A DNA stretch of 64,000 nucleotides from Rhodanobacteraceae bacterium (GCA_024233975.1 JACKOX010000009.1:1-64000); one strand, 5' to 3'; positions 36,342-46,115 are shown, counted from the stretch's first letter. Numbers and translations: made by a program. The notes: generated by a model not told the origin, from the sequence alone.

Positions 36342-39300
36342 GGCTTTCGAACGCGACCCCGACAGCGGCGGGACGCCGACCGATGTCGTGACCACCGCTT
36401 CCGGACCGGACCTGCGTTTTTCCAACCTGCTCGCTGCGCTGGCCGGTGCCGGACTGGGCGCGGCGCTGCCGCTGCTGCGGCCATGGGCATCGCCGATTGG
36501 CTGGTGGCTGCTGCAGCTGCCATTCGCCATTGTTGCGCTGGCGCTTTGCGGCTATCGGCTGGGGCTGGGTGCCCGGCGCGCGGCCTTCCTGTTCCTCGGA
36601 CTTTTCCTGCTGCAGAGCGCGGCACTGCTGGTGCTGACGGCGATGCCGATGCAGTCGCTGCTGCAGACCGGCAGCCTCGGCTGGGCCCTGTTGCTGGGGC
36701 TGGCGCTGGCCGTTGCCTGGTTGCTGCTGTGGCCGCGCTGGCCAATGCTGCTGGCGGCATGGCTGCCCGAACTGGGCGAGCTGGCGCCGGCCGGTAGACT
36801 GCGACTGCACGGCCTGTCGCGCTCCATCGCTGGCTGGCAGCCGCTGTCTGCTGCGCCCGCCAACGCGGAGCTGCCGTTCCGCGGCCTGTGGTTCGCCACG
36901 CTGGCACTGCTGCTGCTGGTGGCTGGTCCGCTGCTCTGGCGATTCAGCAGCGAGCCACTGGTCTGGGCTGGCGGCGCGTTGCTGTCACAGCTGCTCTATG
37001 TCGCCCTGTTCGCCGCCGGCCTGCGTGCGCGACGTGCCCTGTGCCGACGTGGCGTCGCCGCGGAACCGCTGGATATGCCGACCGGACCGGAGCCGGTGAT
37101 CGAGGGCGATCTCACCGCCGCGCTCTACGATGCCCTGCGCCAGGCGCGTGCCGAGCACGCGCTGCAACGGATCGAGGACGGCGCCGACCTGCGCGCCGTG
37201 CCGACGCTGGGCCAGCCCGACCAGCGCAGCCTGCTGATGCTCGCCGCGCTGCTCACCGATCTCCGGCCGCTGCGTGAACTGATCGCTCGCGGCGTCGACG
37301 TGAATGCGGCGCATGGTGGGCTTACCGCATTGCTGGTGGCAACGCGCGACAGCTACCAGGGCCGGGTCGAGGCGGTGATGACCCTGCTGGCCAACGGCGC
37401 CGACCCGCGGGTCGCCGACGCCGAGGGCAATACGCCACTGCATCACGCGGCGCGCAGCAGCGATCCCGGCGTTGCCGCGCTGCTGCTGGATGCGGGTGCG
37501 GAAATCGATGCGCCCAACCGCGCGGGACTGACGCCATTGGGCGTGGCCTGCAGCTGCAGCAACTGGCGGTTGGCTCGCTTCCTGCTGGAGCATCGCGCCT
37601 CGGCGAAGGGCGACGAAAGCCATCCGCCGTTGCTGGCTGCCGCTGCGGGCGATGATGATCCGGCCGGCGTGCGCCTGCTGCTCAAACACAAGGCCGGCGT
37701 GAATGCGGTGGGCCGGTTCGGGCGCAGCGCCCTGCATGCCGCCGCGCTCTCGGGCAACGCCGAAGTGGCGGCGGCACTGATTGAAGCCGGCGCCAACCTC
37801 GATGTGCGGGACGAGCGCGGCATCGCGCCGCTGCACGAGGCGGCACGCGCTGGCGCGGATTCGGTCATCGCCCAACTGGTGGCCGCGGGCGCCGATCCCC
37901 GCGTGGAGGACGACGCGGGCAGCAACGCCCTGAACATCGCCTGCCGCTCGCGACGCAGCACGGTTGCCACGCTGCGCGCGCTGCTCGACATGGGCGTTGA
38001 TGCCTCGCACGTGGGCAGCGATGGTCGCACGCCGCTTGAACAAGTACTGGCCAGCGGTCGCTGGGCGCTGGTGGCGACGCTGGACCCGAGTTACCAGCTG
38101 CCGGCCAGCGTGGTGCTCGACGACGACGAGGCCGACGCGGTGCTGCCACTGCCGGAGCGCCTGCTGCGCATGCTGCGTGATCGTCGCTTCGATGACGCGC
38201 AGGCGGCCATGGATCGGGAGTCGCCGCCAGCGGATGTTGGCTTCGGGCTGGCGCTGGCGCTGTGTGCAGAGGAAGACGGTCTGGCTGGTCTGGCCTGGCT
38301 GCAGGATCGTGGCCTGATCGATGAGCTGCAGCGCGACGCCGATGGCGATGGCCTGGCTTTCGCGCTGCTGGGGCAGGGCCATCACTGCGCCGCGGCGCTG
38401 CAGATGTTGCTGCAGCGTGGTTTCAGCGTGGCCGGCGCCGGTGGCCTCGGTCGTTATCTGCAGGCGACGCTGGAGGCAGAGCAGGCATCGCGCGGCTGCG
38501 AGTCGCTGGCCCTGCTGCTGCTCGATCACGGCATCGATCCGTTCGGCCGTCGCGATGGGCAGGAGCCGCCACTGATCCTCGCCCTGAGGCAAGGTTGGCT
38601 GCGTCTGCTGGAGCGTCTGCTGGCGATGGGAGTCGACCCCGAGCAGCGCGACCGTTCCGGCAACACCGCCCTGCAGCTGGCCTGTGGAATCGGTCTTGAG
38701 CCGGCGGTTCGCCTGCTGGTCCGCCATGGCGCCAATGCCGAAGCGCGTTCCACCGATGGGCAGACGGCGCAGGGCATGGCGCTGGCCAGCGGGCGTCGCG
38801 ACCTGTCGCGCTGGATGAGCTGGCAGCAGTGGCGTCCGGCGCGCCGTCCGTTGCGTGGCGCGGATCTCTGTGCTGCCGCCGCGATGGGTGATCGCGCGGC
38901 GGTGGAGCGCCTGCTCGATCTCGGGCTTCCGCTCAATGCCGTCGATGCGCAGGGCTGCAGTGCGCTGCTGCGCGCCGCCGGTAGTGGCCAACTGGTTGTC
39001 GTCGACCTGCTGCTGGAACGAGGTGCTGACCCGGCGCTGCCGGCGCAGTCGGGTGCCACGCCGCTCAGCGCGGCGATCAGCATGGGACACGGCACGGTAG
39101 TGACGGCATTGCTGCAGGCTGGGGCCCGCGTTGACCAGGCGCTGCCGGGTGGCGTGACGCCACTGATGATTGCCGCAGCACTCGGTCATGCGGCGCTGGT
39201 CGACCAGCTGGTAGCGGCCGGTGCCGACATCCGGCGCGCCGACGATGCCGGCAACACCGCGTTGCTGGCTGCCGCGCAGCACGTGGCCGCGCATGGTGGT

Positions 39301-39726
39301 CGCGAGGCGGGCGGCGACCTGCTGCGGCGCCTGCTCGCAGCGGGCGCGGATGCCGATGCAATGAACCAGTTTGGGCATACCGCGTTGCTGCTGCTGCTCG
39401 GTGGTCGCCTGGAAGCCGGCGCCCGTCTTGATGAAGACGCCGTGCTGGCGGGCTTGGAGCGACTGCTGGCAAGCGGCGTCGATCTGTCCGCGCAGGATCG
39501 CCGTGGTTACGGCCCGCTGCACCTGGCCGCGATGCACGGATTGAGTCGCGTGGTCACCCGCCTGCTCGCGGCCGGCGCGCGTCCGGCGTTGCGCGACACG
39601 CTGGGACGCAGCGCCCACGACATCGCGGTGATGCGCGGCTTCGTCGACATCGCCCAGCTGTTCGAACCGCGCGCGCAGCCATCGCTGGCGCGCTACCTGA
39701 AACCGGACGGCGGTCAGGCCGACTGA
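36310..39726 (+). CDS. Large ankyrin-repeat protein with N-terminal membrane domain
   Basis: 1138 residues (ATG 36310; 36328 or 36334 are also possible, all overlapping ycgL). Residues about 35-240 hold about six membrane helices (AALPLL, AALLVLTAM, ALAVAWLLLW, LALLLLVAGPLLW). From about 290 to 1125 there are roughly 20 ankyrin repeats with the LLxxGADxxxxDxxGxTPLHxAA pattern (for example NTPLHHAARSSDPGVAALLL), interrupted near 600-680 by a divergent stretch. The repeats presumably face the cytoplasm and bind proteins. The end overlaps the convergent antiporter gene by 13 bases. The partner is unknown. Confidence 0.82.
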   Translation: MLRRPAMPMPEAFERDPDSGGTPTDVVTTASGPDLRFSNLLAALAGAGLGAALPLLRPWASPIGWWLLQLPFAIVALALCGYRLGLGARRAAFLFLGLFLLQSAALLVLTAMPMQSLLQTGSLGWALLLGLALAVAWLLLWPRWPMLLAAWLPELGELAPAGRLRLHGLSRSIAGWQPLSAAPANAELPFRGLWFATLALLLLVAGPLLWRFSSEPLVWAGGALLSQLLYVALFAAGLRARRALCRRGVAAEPLDMPTGPEPVIEGDLTAALYDALRQARAEHALQRIEDGADLRAVPTLGQPDQRSLLMLAALLTDLRPLRELIARGVDVNAAHGGLTALLVATRDSYQGRVEAVMTLLANGADPRVADAEGNTPLHHAARSSDPGVAALLLDAGAEIDAPNRAGLTPLGVACSCSNWRLARFLLEHRASAKGDESHPPLLAAAAGDDDPAGVRLLLKHKAGVNAVGRFGRSALHAAALSGNAEVAAALIEAGANLDVRDERGIAPLHEAARAGADSVIAQLVAAGADPRVEDDAGSNALNIACRSRRSTVATLRALLDMGVDASHVGSDGRTPLEQVLASGRWALVATLDPSYQLPASVVLDDDEADAVLPLPERLLRMLRDRRFDDAQAAMDRESPPADVGFGLALALCAEEDGLAGLAWLQDRGLIDELQRDADGDGLAFALLGQGHHCAAALQMLLQRGFSVAGAGGLGRYLQATLEAEQASRGCESLALLLLDHGIDPFGRRDGQEPPLILALRQGWLRLLERLLAMGVDPEQRDRSGNTALQLACGIGLEPAVRLLVRHGANAEARSTDGQTAQGMALASGRRDLSRWMSWQQWRPARRPLRGADLCAAAAMGDRAAVERLLDLGLPLNAVDAQGCSALLRAAGSGQLVVVDLLLERGADPALPAQSGATPLSAAISMGHGTVVTALLQAGARVDQALPGGVTPLMIAAALGHAALVDQLVAAGADIRRADDAGNTALLAAAQHVAAHGGREAGGDLLRRLLAAGADADAMNQFGHTALLLLLGGRLEAGARLDEDAVLAGLERLLASGVDLSAQDRRGYGPLHLAAMHGLSRVVTRLLAAGARPALRDTLGRSAHDIAVMRGFVDIAQLFEPRAQPSLARYLKPDGGQAD

Positions 39727-41561
39727 TCGCCGCCGGCGGCGCTGGCGTCGTCGCTGTTCCCGCTGGCTGCCTCGCCGATGTCTTCCACATCGTCGACGGT
39801 GTCGGCGGCGAACAGCCGGTCGAGGTCGTTGAAGGCCTCGCGCGAGGTGGCGATCAGCGCGGCCTCGTCGTCGTAAACCAGGTGCTGCTCGGCCAGCAGC
39901 TTGCGGTCGTGCTCGGCGAACACGCGGCTGCGCTCGTTGGCGACGTCCTCGGGTACGCCCAGCATCTTCAGCACTTCCTTGGCCATGAACAGGCTGGAGA
40001 AGAAAGTCTCGCGCACCACGCTCTCCACGCTCATGTCCATCAGGCGGAAGGCGTGCTGGCGGTTGCGTACCCGCGCCACGATGCGCAGGTGCGGGAACAT
40101 GCGCCGCACCAGCCGCGCGGTGCGGATGTTGGTTTCCGGATCATCAGTGGCCAGCACGAATACCTTGGCGCGGTCGGCATGGGCAGCGCGCAGCAGGTCC
40201 GGCCGTGACGGATCGCCGTAGTAGATCTGGCTGCCGAAGCGGCGCGACACATCCACCTGTTCGGCGCTGTGTTCCAGGGCGGTGAAGGGGATGCCGTTCG
40301 CCCGCAGCATGCGCGCGACGATCTGCCCGACCCGGCCGAAGCCGGCGATGATCACCTGCGGGTGTTCGTGGTCGATGGTATCGGCGGGGCGATCATCCTT
40401 GGGTCTGGTATCGCGCACCCAGCGATCCACGGCGAACAGCAGCAGCGGCGCGATTGCCATCGACAGGCCGACCACGAGGTTCAGCTGGTTGCGCAGCTCC
40501 AGCGGGATCAGCCCGGCCTTGCCGGCCTCGGCGAACACGACGAAGGCGAATTCACCACCCATCGACAGGGCGGCAGCCAGCAGCAGCATGTGCCGGCGCG
40601 ACATCCTTGAGATGCGCGCCGCGGTGATCAGCACCGCAGACTTCAACAGCAGCAGCGCTGCCACCGCGCCGAGCACCGGCAGCGGGCTCTGCAGCAGCAG
40701 GTGCAGGTCGATGCTCATGCCAACGGCGATGAAGAACAGCCCGAGTAGCAAGCCGCGGAACGGATCGATCTGCGATTCGAGCTCGTGGCGGAATTCGGAG
40801 TCGGCCAGCAGCAGGCCGGCGAGGAAAGCGCCAAGGCCCATCGACAGTCCGGCCTGCTGCATCAGCCAGGCGCTGGCGACGACCACCAGCAGCGCGGTGG
40901 CGGTGAACACCTCCACCGCGCCACTGCGCGCAACAACGCGGAACACCGGGCGCAGCAGGTAGCGCCCGCCGATCACCAGTGCGGCAATCGCCAGCAGGGC
41001 GCGCAGCGCCCCGGCGCCGGCATCGCCTTCGTTGGCGGCGCCAGCGACGCCGAGCAGGGGAATCGTGGCCAGCAGCGGAATGGCAGCCAGGTCCTGGAAC
41101 AGCAGGATTCCGAAGCCCAGTCGCCCATGCGGTGCGGTCATCTCCTTGCGCTCGGCCAGCAGCTGCAGGCCAACGGCGGTGGACGACAGCGCCAGGCCCA
41201 GGCCGATGATTACCGCCGCGCGCCAGTCGATGCCCAGCCACAGCAGCACGCTGCCCAGCAGCAGGGCGCTGACCAGCACCTGCATCGCACCGAAACCGAA
41301 TACCAGGCGGCGCATCACCCACAGGCGCGCGGGGCTCAGCTCCAGGCCGATGATGAACAGCATCAGCACCACCCCGAATTCCGAGGCGGCCAGTGTCTGC
41401 TCGGCATCGGCCACCAGGCCCAGCGCCTGCGGCCCGATGATGACGCCGGCGCACAGATAGCCGAGCACCGCGCCCAGCCCCAGCTTGCGGGACAGCGGCA
41501 CCGCGATCACCGCGGCGGCGAGGAAGATGATGACGATTTCGAGGACGCCGTGGCCGTGCAT
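39714..41561 (-). CDS. CPA2-family cation:proton antiporter with TrkA-N domain (Kef-type)
   Basis: 615 residues from ATG 41561. Residues 1-390 have about twelve membrane helices of the Na+/H+ exchanger type (LGAVLGYLCAGVIIGP, LFIIGLELSP). A RCK/TrkA-N domain follows (about 415-530: VIIAGFGRVGQIVARML, DPETNIRTARLVRRMFP), which binds nucleotides and gates KefB/KefC. The last about 80 residues are acidic. It likely exports K+ in exchange for H+ under electrophile or pH stress; no KefF/KefG ancillary gene is adjacent. ATG at 41561 matches the family N-terminus (HGVLEIVIIFLAAAVIAVPL). Confidence 0.92.
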   Translation of the reverse strand: MHGHGVLEIVIIFLAAAVIAVPLSRKLGLGAVLGYLCAGVIIGPQALGLVADAEQTLAASEFGVVLMLFIIGLELSPARLWVMRRLVFGFGAMQVLVSALLLGSVLLWLGIDWRAAVIIGLGLALSSTAVGLQLLAERKEMTAPHGRLGFGILLFQDLAAIPLLATIPLLGVAGAANEGDAGAGALRALLAIAALVIGGRYLLRPVFRVVARSGAVEVFTATALLVVVASAWLMQQAGLSMGLGAFLAGLLLADSEFRHELESQIDPFRGLLLGLFFIAVGMSIDLHLLLQSPLPVLGAVAALLLLKSAVLITAARISRMSRRHMLLLAAALSMGGEFAFVVFAEAGKAGLIPLELRNQLNLVVGLSMAIAPLLLFAVDRWVRDTRPKDDRPADTIDHEHPQVIIAGFGRVGQIVARMLRANGIPFTALEHSAEQVDVSRRFGSQIYYGDPSRPDLLRAAHADRAKVFVLATDDPETNIRTARLVRRMFPHLRIVARVRNRQHAFRLMDMSVESVVRETFFSSLFMAKEVLKMLGVPEDVANERSRVFAEHDRKLLAEQHLVYDDEAALIATSREAFNDLDRLFAADTVDDVEDIGEAASGNSDDASAAGGDQSA

Positions 41562-41724
41562 GTCTGCCTTGGGAGATGAAAGTGGCGGCTGGTGATGCGG
41601 CGTCAAACCTGTCGCCGCTTCGACCCTCATCATGCCAAAACTGCGTGGGTCACTGCGCAACCGTCATCTCCGCAGCGGTTCCGGAAAGCGGGCTCCGAAG
41701 GCGTGTTTTTCGGCTCCTGTGTAG

Positions 41725-42780
41725 ACTGCGGACCATGCGCGGCCTGGTCCGCGTGCAGTCCAAACCGGCATCCTGCTGCGCGATCTGCTTGGCACGCAGG
41801 GCGACGGCAATACCAATGTGATCAGCAACACAACCGTCGACAACAGTGCGCAGATCAACGTATTTGTGCGCAACCTGAAGCGCACCAACGGCTTTGCCGG
41901 GCAGCCTGACCGCCTTGAAATCACTGGCAGTACGTTCACCAATGCCGGTGATAACTCCGCTGGTGACAACGTCACGGTGTCGCTGCGCGATGATGCGTCG
42001 AACAGCGGCGCCAATTTCCAGACCGTCGTCAGCGGATCGACGTTCTCCGGCGTCAACGGAGAAATTGCCGACGGCATACAGATTGATGCGGGTCTTAATG
42101 CCAAGAGTCAGGTTTCAATCAGTTCCTCCAGCTTCAACAACAACACCGCGATCAATATTTCGGGCGCTAACAATTCGACGACGCTTTTTGATGTCCTCAA
42201 CAACAGCAGCATCCTCGCGGACGGTGGGCAAGGCATCAATGTCGCGGTCAATGGCACGGCGAGCATGACCGGAACGATCGCCGACAACATCATCGACAGT
42301 TTCAACGCCAACAACCCGGGTTTTGGTATCGATGCCGTTGTCGATGCCACGGGTTCGCTGACGATCGACATCGACAACAACACCGTCAGCGATTTCTCGA
42401 TTCCTGTGCGCGCTGGCGCGCGGAATGGCGGTACTGGAACGGCTAATGTCATCATCCGCAACAACACCCTGAACTCCGGAGGTGGTTTCGCGTTTGGCGC
42501 TGTCTGGGTGTTCTCCGGTAACGGCAGCGGAGGCGAGAGCAATGATGTCTGCGTGAACCTGACGGGCAACTTCGCGAACGACCCGTTCGGAACGCCGGAG
42601 TACTACGTTGAACAATACCCCGGCAATGCCTTCGATCTGCAAGGTTATGCCGGCAGCGCGACGAGCCAGTCAGCGATCCAGACCTTTATCGAGGTAAATA
42701 ATGTCGCGGGCGACGCGTTGGTCGAAACCTGCTGCGGGACTTCCGCAAATTTCGGAAACAGCGTCTGCCCCACGCCCTGA
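41725..42780 (+). pseudogene. 5'-truncated beta-helix/adhesin-like protein
   Basis: The frame is open from the codon after TAG 41722 to TGA 42778, about 350 codons, but there is no signal peptide and no ATG with a ribosome site; GTG 41818 is a poor start. Protein-like sequence already begins upstream of that GTG (VQTGILLRDLLGTQGDGNTN), so a 5' part is missing. The body has strand-turn repeats rich in Asn/Ser/Gly (DRLEITGSTFTNAGDN, VSISSSSFNNNTAINISG) typical of a right-handed beta-helix, and two adjacent cysteines near the end. It looks like the 3' part of a secreted repeat protein placed against the antiporter promoter. It might still be expressed from an alternative start. Confidence 0.6.
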
Positions 42781-42825
42781 CAGCACGGCTGGTGAATGTC
42801 TCGTCCTCAGGGAGTGCCACCACGG

Positions 42826-42862
42826 AAAGCAGAACGCCGGCATCATGCCGGCGTTCTGCTTT
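42826..42862. terminator. Bidirectional terminator hairpin
   Basis: AAAGCAGAACGCCGGCAT (42826-42843) is followed, after one base, by its exact complement ATGCCGGCGTTCTGCTTT (42845-42862). A/T ends on both sides make it usable in both directions, between the beta-helix remnant (+) and the DUF11-like gene (-). Confidence 0.8.
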
Positions 42863-42894
42863 CAGGGTCTTCGGGTTGGGCCCCGATGACGGTT

Positions 42895-44982
42895 CTAGTC
42901 GCCTTCGAAGCCACCGCCGAACAGCGTGTAGGTCAGGTCGAAGTGATCCACCTGGCCATTACTGGTGGTTGATTCGTGGACGGCCTCGATGGGCTCGCCG
43001 TCCAGGCCGAAGTGCGTAACCGTCAGCCGGTAAGGTCCATCGCCGGTGCCGATGAGGTCGAGCGTGTAGTCGGCTTTCGGCAGCACCAAGGTCCAGGCAA
43101 ACGTGCCATCTCCGTGCGGCAGCGCCATGCTGTTGATGGTGCGTCCGAGTTCCTGCACGGTGATCTGGCCACCCTCGGTGTCCACGCGCTGGCCGTCGAG
43201 ATTGGTGATGTGCAGATCGACGGGGCTTTCGGTGCGGATGACCACAGCGTTGGGGTCGGACGGTTCGGACGTCACGTCGCCGGGCCTCACGCAGCTGCCC
43301 GCGCGGGGCCGCGCGAAGTCGCCGGCATTGTCCGCATACAGCCCCTCGAAACCGCAGCCGGGACCTTCTGGACGGGCCGCGCCCGGAAACTGCACCACCG
43401 GCGTCCGGTAGTAGTAGCCATGGCTGCTGGTGCCGCGCAGTCGCGTCACCATCGGCTGCTCGCCCATGGCGAAGGTACCGACCTGGGTGTCGTAGGAGTC
43501 GGCATAGAAGCCCAGCGGCGATACCGATGGCGTGCCATGGATGACGATGCCGGTTTCGTGGTAGTCCGTGCCCTTTGGATAGACGACCAGCCCGACATGA
43601 CCGGCTTTGGAGCCGACCTCGGTGGTGTAGTCGCCGCTGGTGATGGGGCCATAGGACAGGTTGTCGAAGACCTCGGGATGATCGCGTCGTATCTGCTCAA
43701 AGCGCGCATAGATGTCGTCGCGATAGTTGTTGCAGCCGGCGGAACGCAGGTCGGTCTGATAGTTGAAATAGGGATCGAGCACTTCCATCGCCTGCCGGGT
43801 CTGCGCCAGCGAACCGCTATTCAGTCCCTTGTAGACACTGGTGGAATCCTCGTTGTTGTTTTCATCGATGTCGCCGGGAGCGACGGCGGTGAAGATCAAC
43901 GGCGGGAGGTCGGCAACATTGGTGATGCGTGCGACCACGTCAATGAACTTCACGTCGTTCCCGAGAGCGTCGCCGCTGGCCGCGACACTCAGGCCATCAC
44001 ACTGGAAGGAGCCGCCGAAGAAATTCTGGATCGGGTTGGGGCGGCAATGGCTGTCGGAGAACTCCATCAGATGAAGCTGGTCAGGCGCGCTGCGGATGGG
44101 GCCGCCCGATACGTCCTGACCCAGCGCCGAGGAAGGCGGGAACGAGGCATAGATTCGAACGTTCTCGGCGGCCAGTTCGCCCTTGTTGGTCAGGGTGACG
44201 GTGTAGGTGACGATCTTGGCGTCGCCCTCGGTGCGTAACCGGTTGCTCGCCAGTACGTCGATGTCGACAGCATCCTCGCGAAGGTCACCGTCGATGCGAA
44301 CATAGGCTTCGGCGTATTCGGCGTCGCCATGGCGGTTGTCGCCGTCGTCGGCCCGGTCGATGCCGTAGCGCACCTTCAGCCAGGTCGGCCCGCGCAGGTT
44401 GTTCGGGCGTGGACCGTTCAGGGTGATCGTGCAGCCCAGCAGCGTGGGTCCGCGGTTGACCCATTTCTTGCTCTCGTCGTTGGCCGGGCCGCCATAGACG
44501 TAGGTCGAATAGTTTCCGGCACCACCGCAGCCTGCGCTGCCTTCCGTGGCGGACACCGTGAACAGGGGATACGGCGCGCTGAAGGGGTCACGGTACAGGA
44601 TGCCGGCGCAGCTGCTCTCCCGCCAGACATTGTCGTTTTGGAGATCGATGTAGCCGCACTGGATGTCATCCGGTCGATGCACGGCGGAATAGCAGCCGCT
44701 GGGCGTCCACGGGTAGGGCGGATAGCCGGTGTGATGGTCGCAGACCGGAATCTGCGGATCGATGGTGAAGGCCGCGGAGCCGCCGGCCGTGATGGCACCG
44801 GAGATGACAGCGGAGATGTCTTCGTGGGTATCCGGACAGGCGCCAACCTCGCCGTTCGGCCCCGCGCAGGGCGGCAACGGCAGGTCTGGTGGCGAGTCGG
44901 CCCGGGCGCTCCCGAAGGATAGGCTGACCACGGCAAGAAGCAACCGGGCGGTCAGTCTTAACAGTGATGCGTTTGCAATCAT
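42895..44982 (-). CDS. Exported DUF11-like repeat protein with LFGGGFEGD tail
   Basis: 695 residues from ATG 44982 (ORF opens at 45021 without need). Signal peptide at 1-29 (ends GSARAD). Cys-rich N-terminal part (about 35-230, about ten Cys, probably disulfide-bonded); a DUF11/CARDB-like Ig strand set at about 245-345 (VTYTVTLTNKGELAAENVRI); then a less clear region with paired Cys (YADNAGDFARPRAGSCV). Ends FDLTYTLFGGGFEGD, a divergent form of the IFxDGFE tail. Enzyme motifs are absent. Probably extracellular; role unknown. Confidence 0.7.
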   Translation of the reverse strand: MIANASLLRLTARLLLAVVSLSFGSARADSPPDLPLPPCAGPNGEVGACPDTHEDISAVISGAITAGGSAAFTIDPQIPVCDHHTGYPPYPWTPSGCYSAVHRPDDIQCGYIDLQNDNVWRESSCAGILYRDPFSAPYPLFTVSATEGSAGCGGAGNYSTYVYGGPANDESKKWVNRGPTLLGCTITLNGPRPNNLRGPTWLKVRYGIDRADDGDNRHGDAEYAEAYVRIDGDLREDAVDIDVLASNRLRTEGDAKIVTYTVTLTNKGELAAENVRIYASFPPSSALGQDVSGGPIRSAPDQLHLMEFSDSHCRPNPIQNFFGGSFQCDGLSVAASGDALGNDVKFIDVVARITNVADLPPLIFTAVAPGDIDENNNEDSTSVYKGLNSGSLAQTRQAMEVLDPYFNYQTDLRSAGCNNYRDDIYARFEQIRRDHPEVFDNLSYGPITSGDYTTEVGSKAGHVGLVVYPKGTDYHETGIVIHGTPSVSPLGFYADSYDTQVGTFAMGEQPMVTRLRGTSSHGYYYRTPVVQFPGAARPEGPGCGFEGLYADNAGDFARPRAGSCVRPGDVTSEPSDPNAVVIRTESPVDLHITNLDGQRVDTEGGQITVQELGRTINSMALPHGDGTFAWTLVLPKADYTLDLIGTGDGPYRLTVTHFGLDGEPIEAVHESTTSNGQVDHFDLTYTLFGGGFEGD

Positions 44983-45178
44983 GACGGCGGTTTCAGTGAG
45001 GCTCACTGGGTAAAGCGTCAAGTGACCGGGATTTCGATCACCGCGTGGAACACCATTCGTGAGCTCGGGGGTTCTTCTCTTTGTCGAGGAAGAAGCACAG
45101 GGCTGTCACGGTGTTCTCGTGTGAGCGTCATCATGCTTCCGTGGTACAAAGTTCCGCTTCTGACACGCTGGAGTGATC

Positions 45179-46033
45179 GTGCGTCTTCTATTGAGCCTCG
45201 TTTTCCTGATTTTCTTCCCCTTGAGCGCTGCGGCCAGCTGGCTGGACGATGCGCGTGCCAGCATTGAGCAGAGCATGCTGCTCACCGGCAGTATCAGCGT
45301 GGATGCCGAGGGGCATGTCAGCGGCTACACGCTGGACAAGTCGGATCGCATTCCGGAGGGCGTGCGTGACTTCGTCGGTAACCGCATCGTCGGTTGGGAG
45401 TTCGAGCCGATGCAGGTTGACGGAATGCCGGCAACGGCAAAGAACCGCATGACCATGCGCGTCATTGCCAGGCATCTGGACGAGGACCGGGTCGAAGTCC
45501 GGCTCAGTGGCGTGACTTTCCAGCCAATGGAAGAAAATAGCAAAACCCAGGTAAGGATGCCGCGTCACGCGACTCCGCCAAGTTATCCCAGGGCAGCCCT
45601 TCGGGGCAGGGTGCAGGCCACGGTCTACCTGAATGCCCGCGTCGGGCGTGACGGCAGCGTGGTGGACACCAATGTCAGCCAGGTGGACCTGCGCATCCTC
45701 GATCGCCCCAAGCGCTCCGAGCGCTGGCGGGAGATGTTTGGCGAGATGGTGGCTCGCGCCGTGAAGAACTGGAAGTTCCAGCCTCCGACGGAAGGGAGCC
45801 TGGCCGATGATGAATCCTGGGATGTCGTGGTGCCGGTTTCGTTCAGCCTGGTTGGCACCAAGGTCAACTACGGTCAATGGGAGGTCTATGTGCCAGGCCC
45901 CTACTCGCCGGCACCGTGGAAGGTGACGGACGTCGGCACGGACGGCGCTTCTGTCAATGCGCTGGTTGGCGGTGGCGTTTACACGGAGGCTGGCGAAGGG
46001 CAGTTGAAGCTGCGCTCCAAGCTCGGCGGTTGA
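45179..46033 (+). CDS. Exported TonB C-terminal-like domain protein
   Basis: 284 residues; no ATG is available, and GTG 45179 has GGAG five bases upstream (GTG 45173 overlaps that site). Signal peptide at 1-20 (ends LSAAASW). The TonB C-terminal fold occupies about 130-225: PPSYPRAALRGRVQATVYLN, then VGRDGSVVDTNVS and AVKNWKFQPP. Unlike TonB it has no membrane anchor with a Pro-rich spacer, so it is periplasmic rather than an energy transducer. The two proteins at 62218 and 63338 share the pattern xxRWxFxPA and are probably distant relatives. Confidence 0.72.
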   Translation: MRLLLSLVFLIFFPLSAAASWLDDARASIEQSMLLTGSISVDAEGHVSGYTLDKSDRIPEGVRDFVGNRIVGWEFEPMQVDGMPATAKNRMTMRVIARHLDEDRVEVRLSGVTFQPMEENSKTQVRMPRHATPPSYPRAALRGRVQATVYLNARVGRDGSVVDTNVSQVDLRILDRPKRSERWREMFGEMVARAVKNWKFQPPTEGSLADDESWDVVVPVSFSLVGTKVNYGQWEVYVPGPYSPAPWKVTDVGTDGASVNALVGGGVYTEAGEGQLKLRSKLGG

Positions 46034-46060
46034 CGCGAGCGACGTTCGCCACGCCAGACA

Positions 46061-46091
46061 GCAAAACGCCGGCGAAATGCCGGCGTTTTGC
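46061..46091. terminator. Bidirectional terminator between TonB-like gene and rho
   Basis: GCAAAACGCCGGC (46061-46073), loop GAAAT, GCCGGCGTTTTGC (46079-46091): a perfect 13-bp stem with A/T-rich flanks on both sides. It shares the core AACGCCGGC with the terminator at 42826. Confidence 0.8.
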
Positions 46092-46115
46092 GTTGGGTAT
46101 TCCGAGGGGTCCCGG

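Noticed and set aside
36985..39618. 877-codon open frame opposite the ankyrin gene
   Set aside because: High-GC antisense shadow; the ankyrin consensus on the plus strand is decisive.
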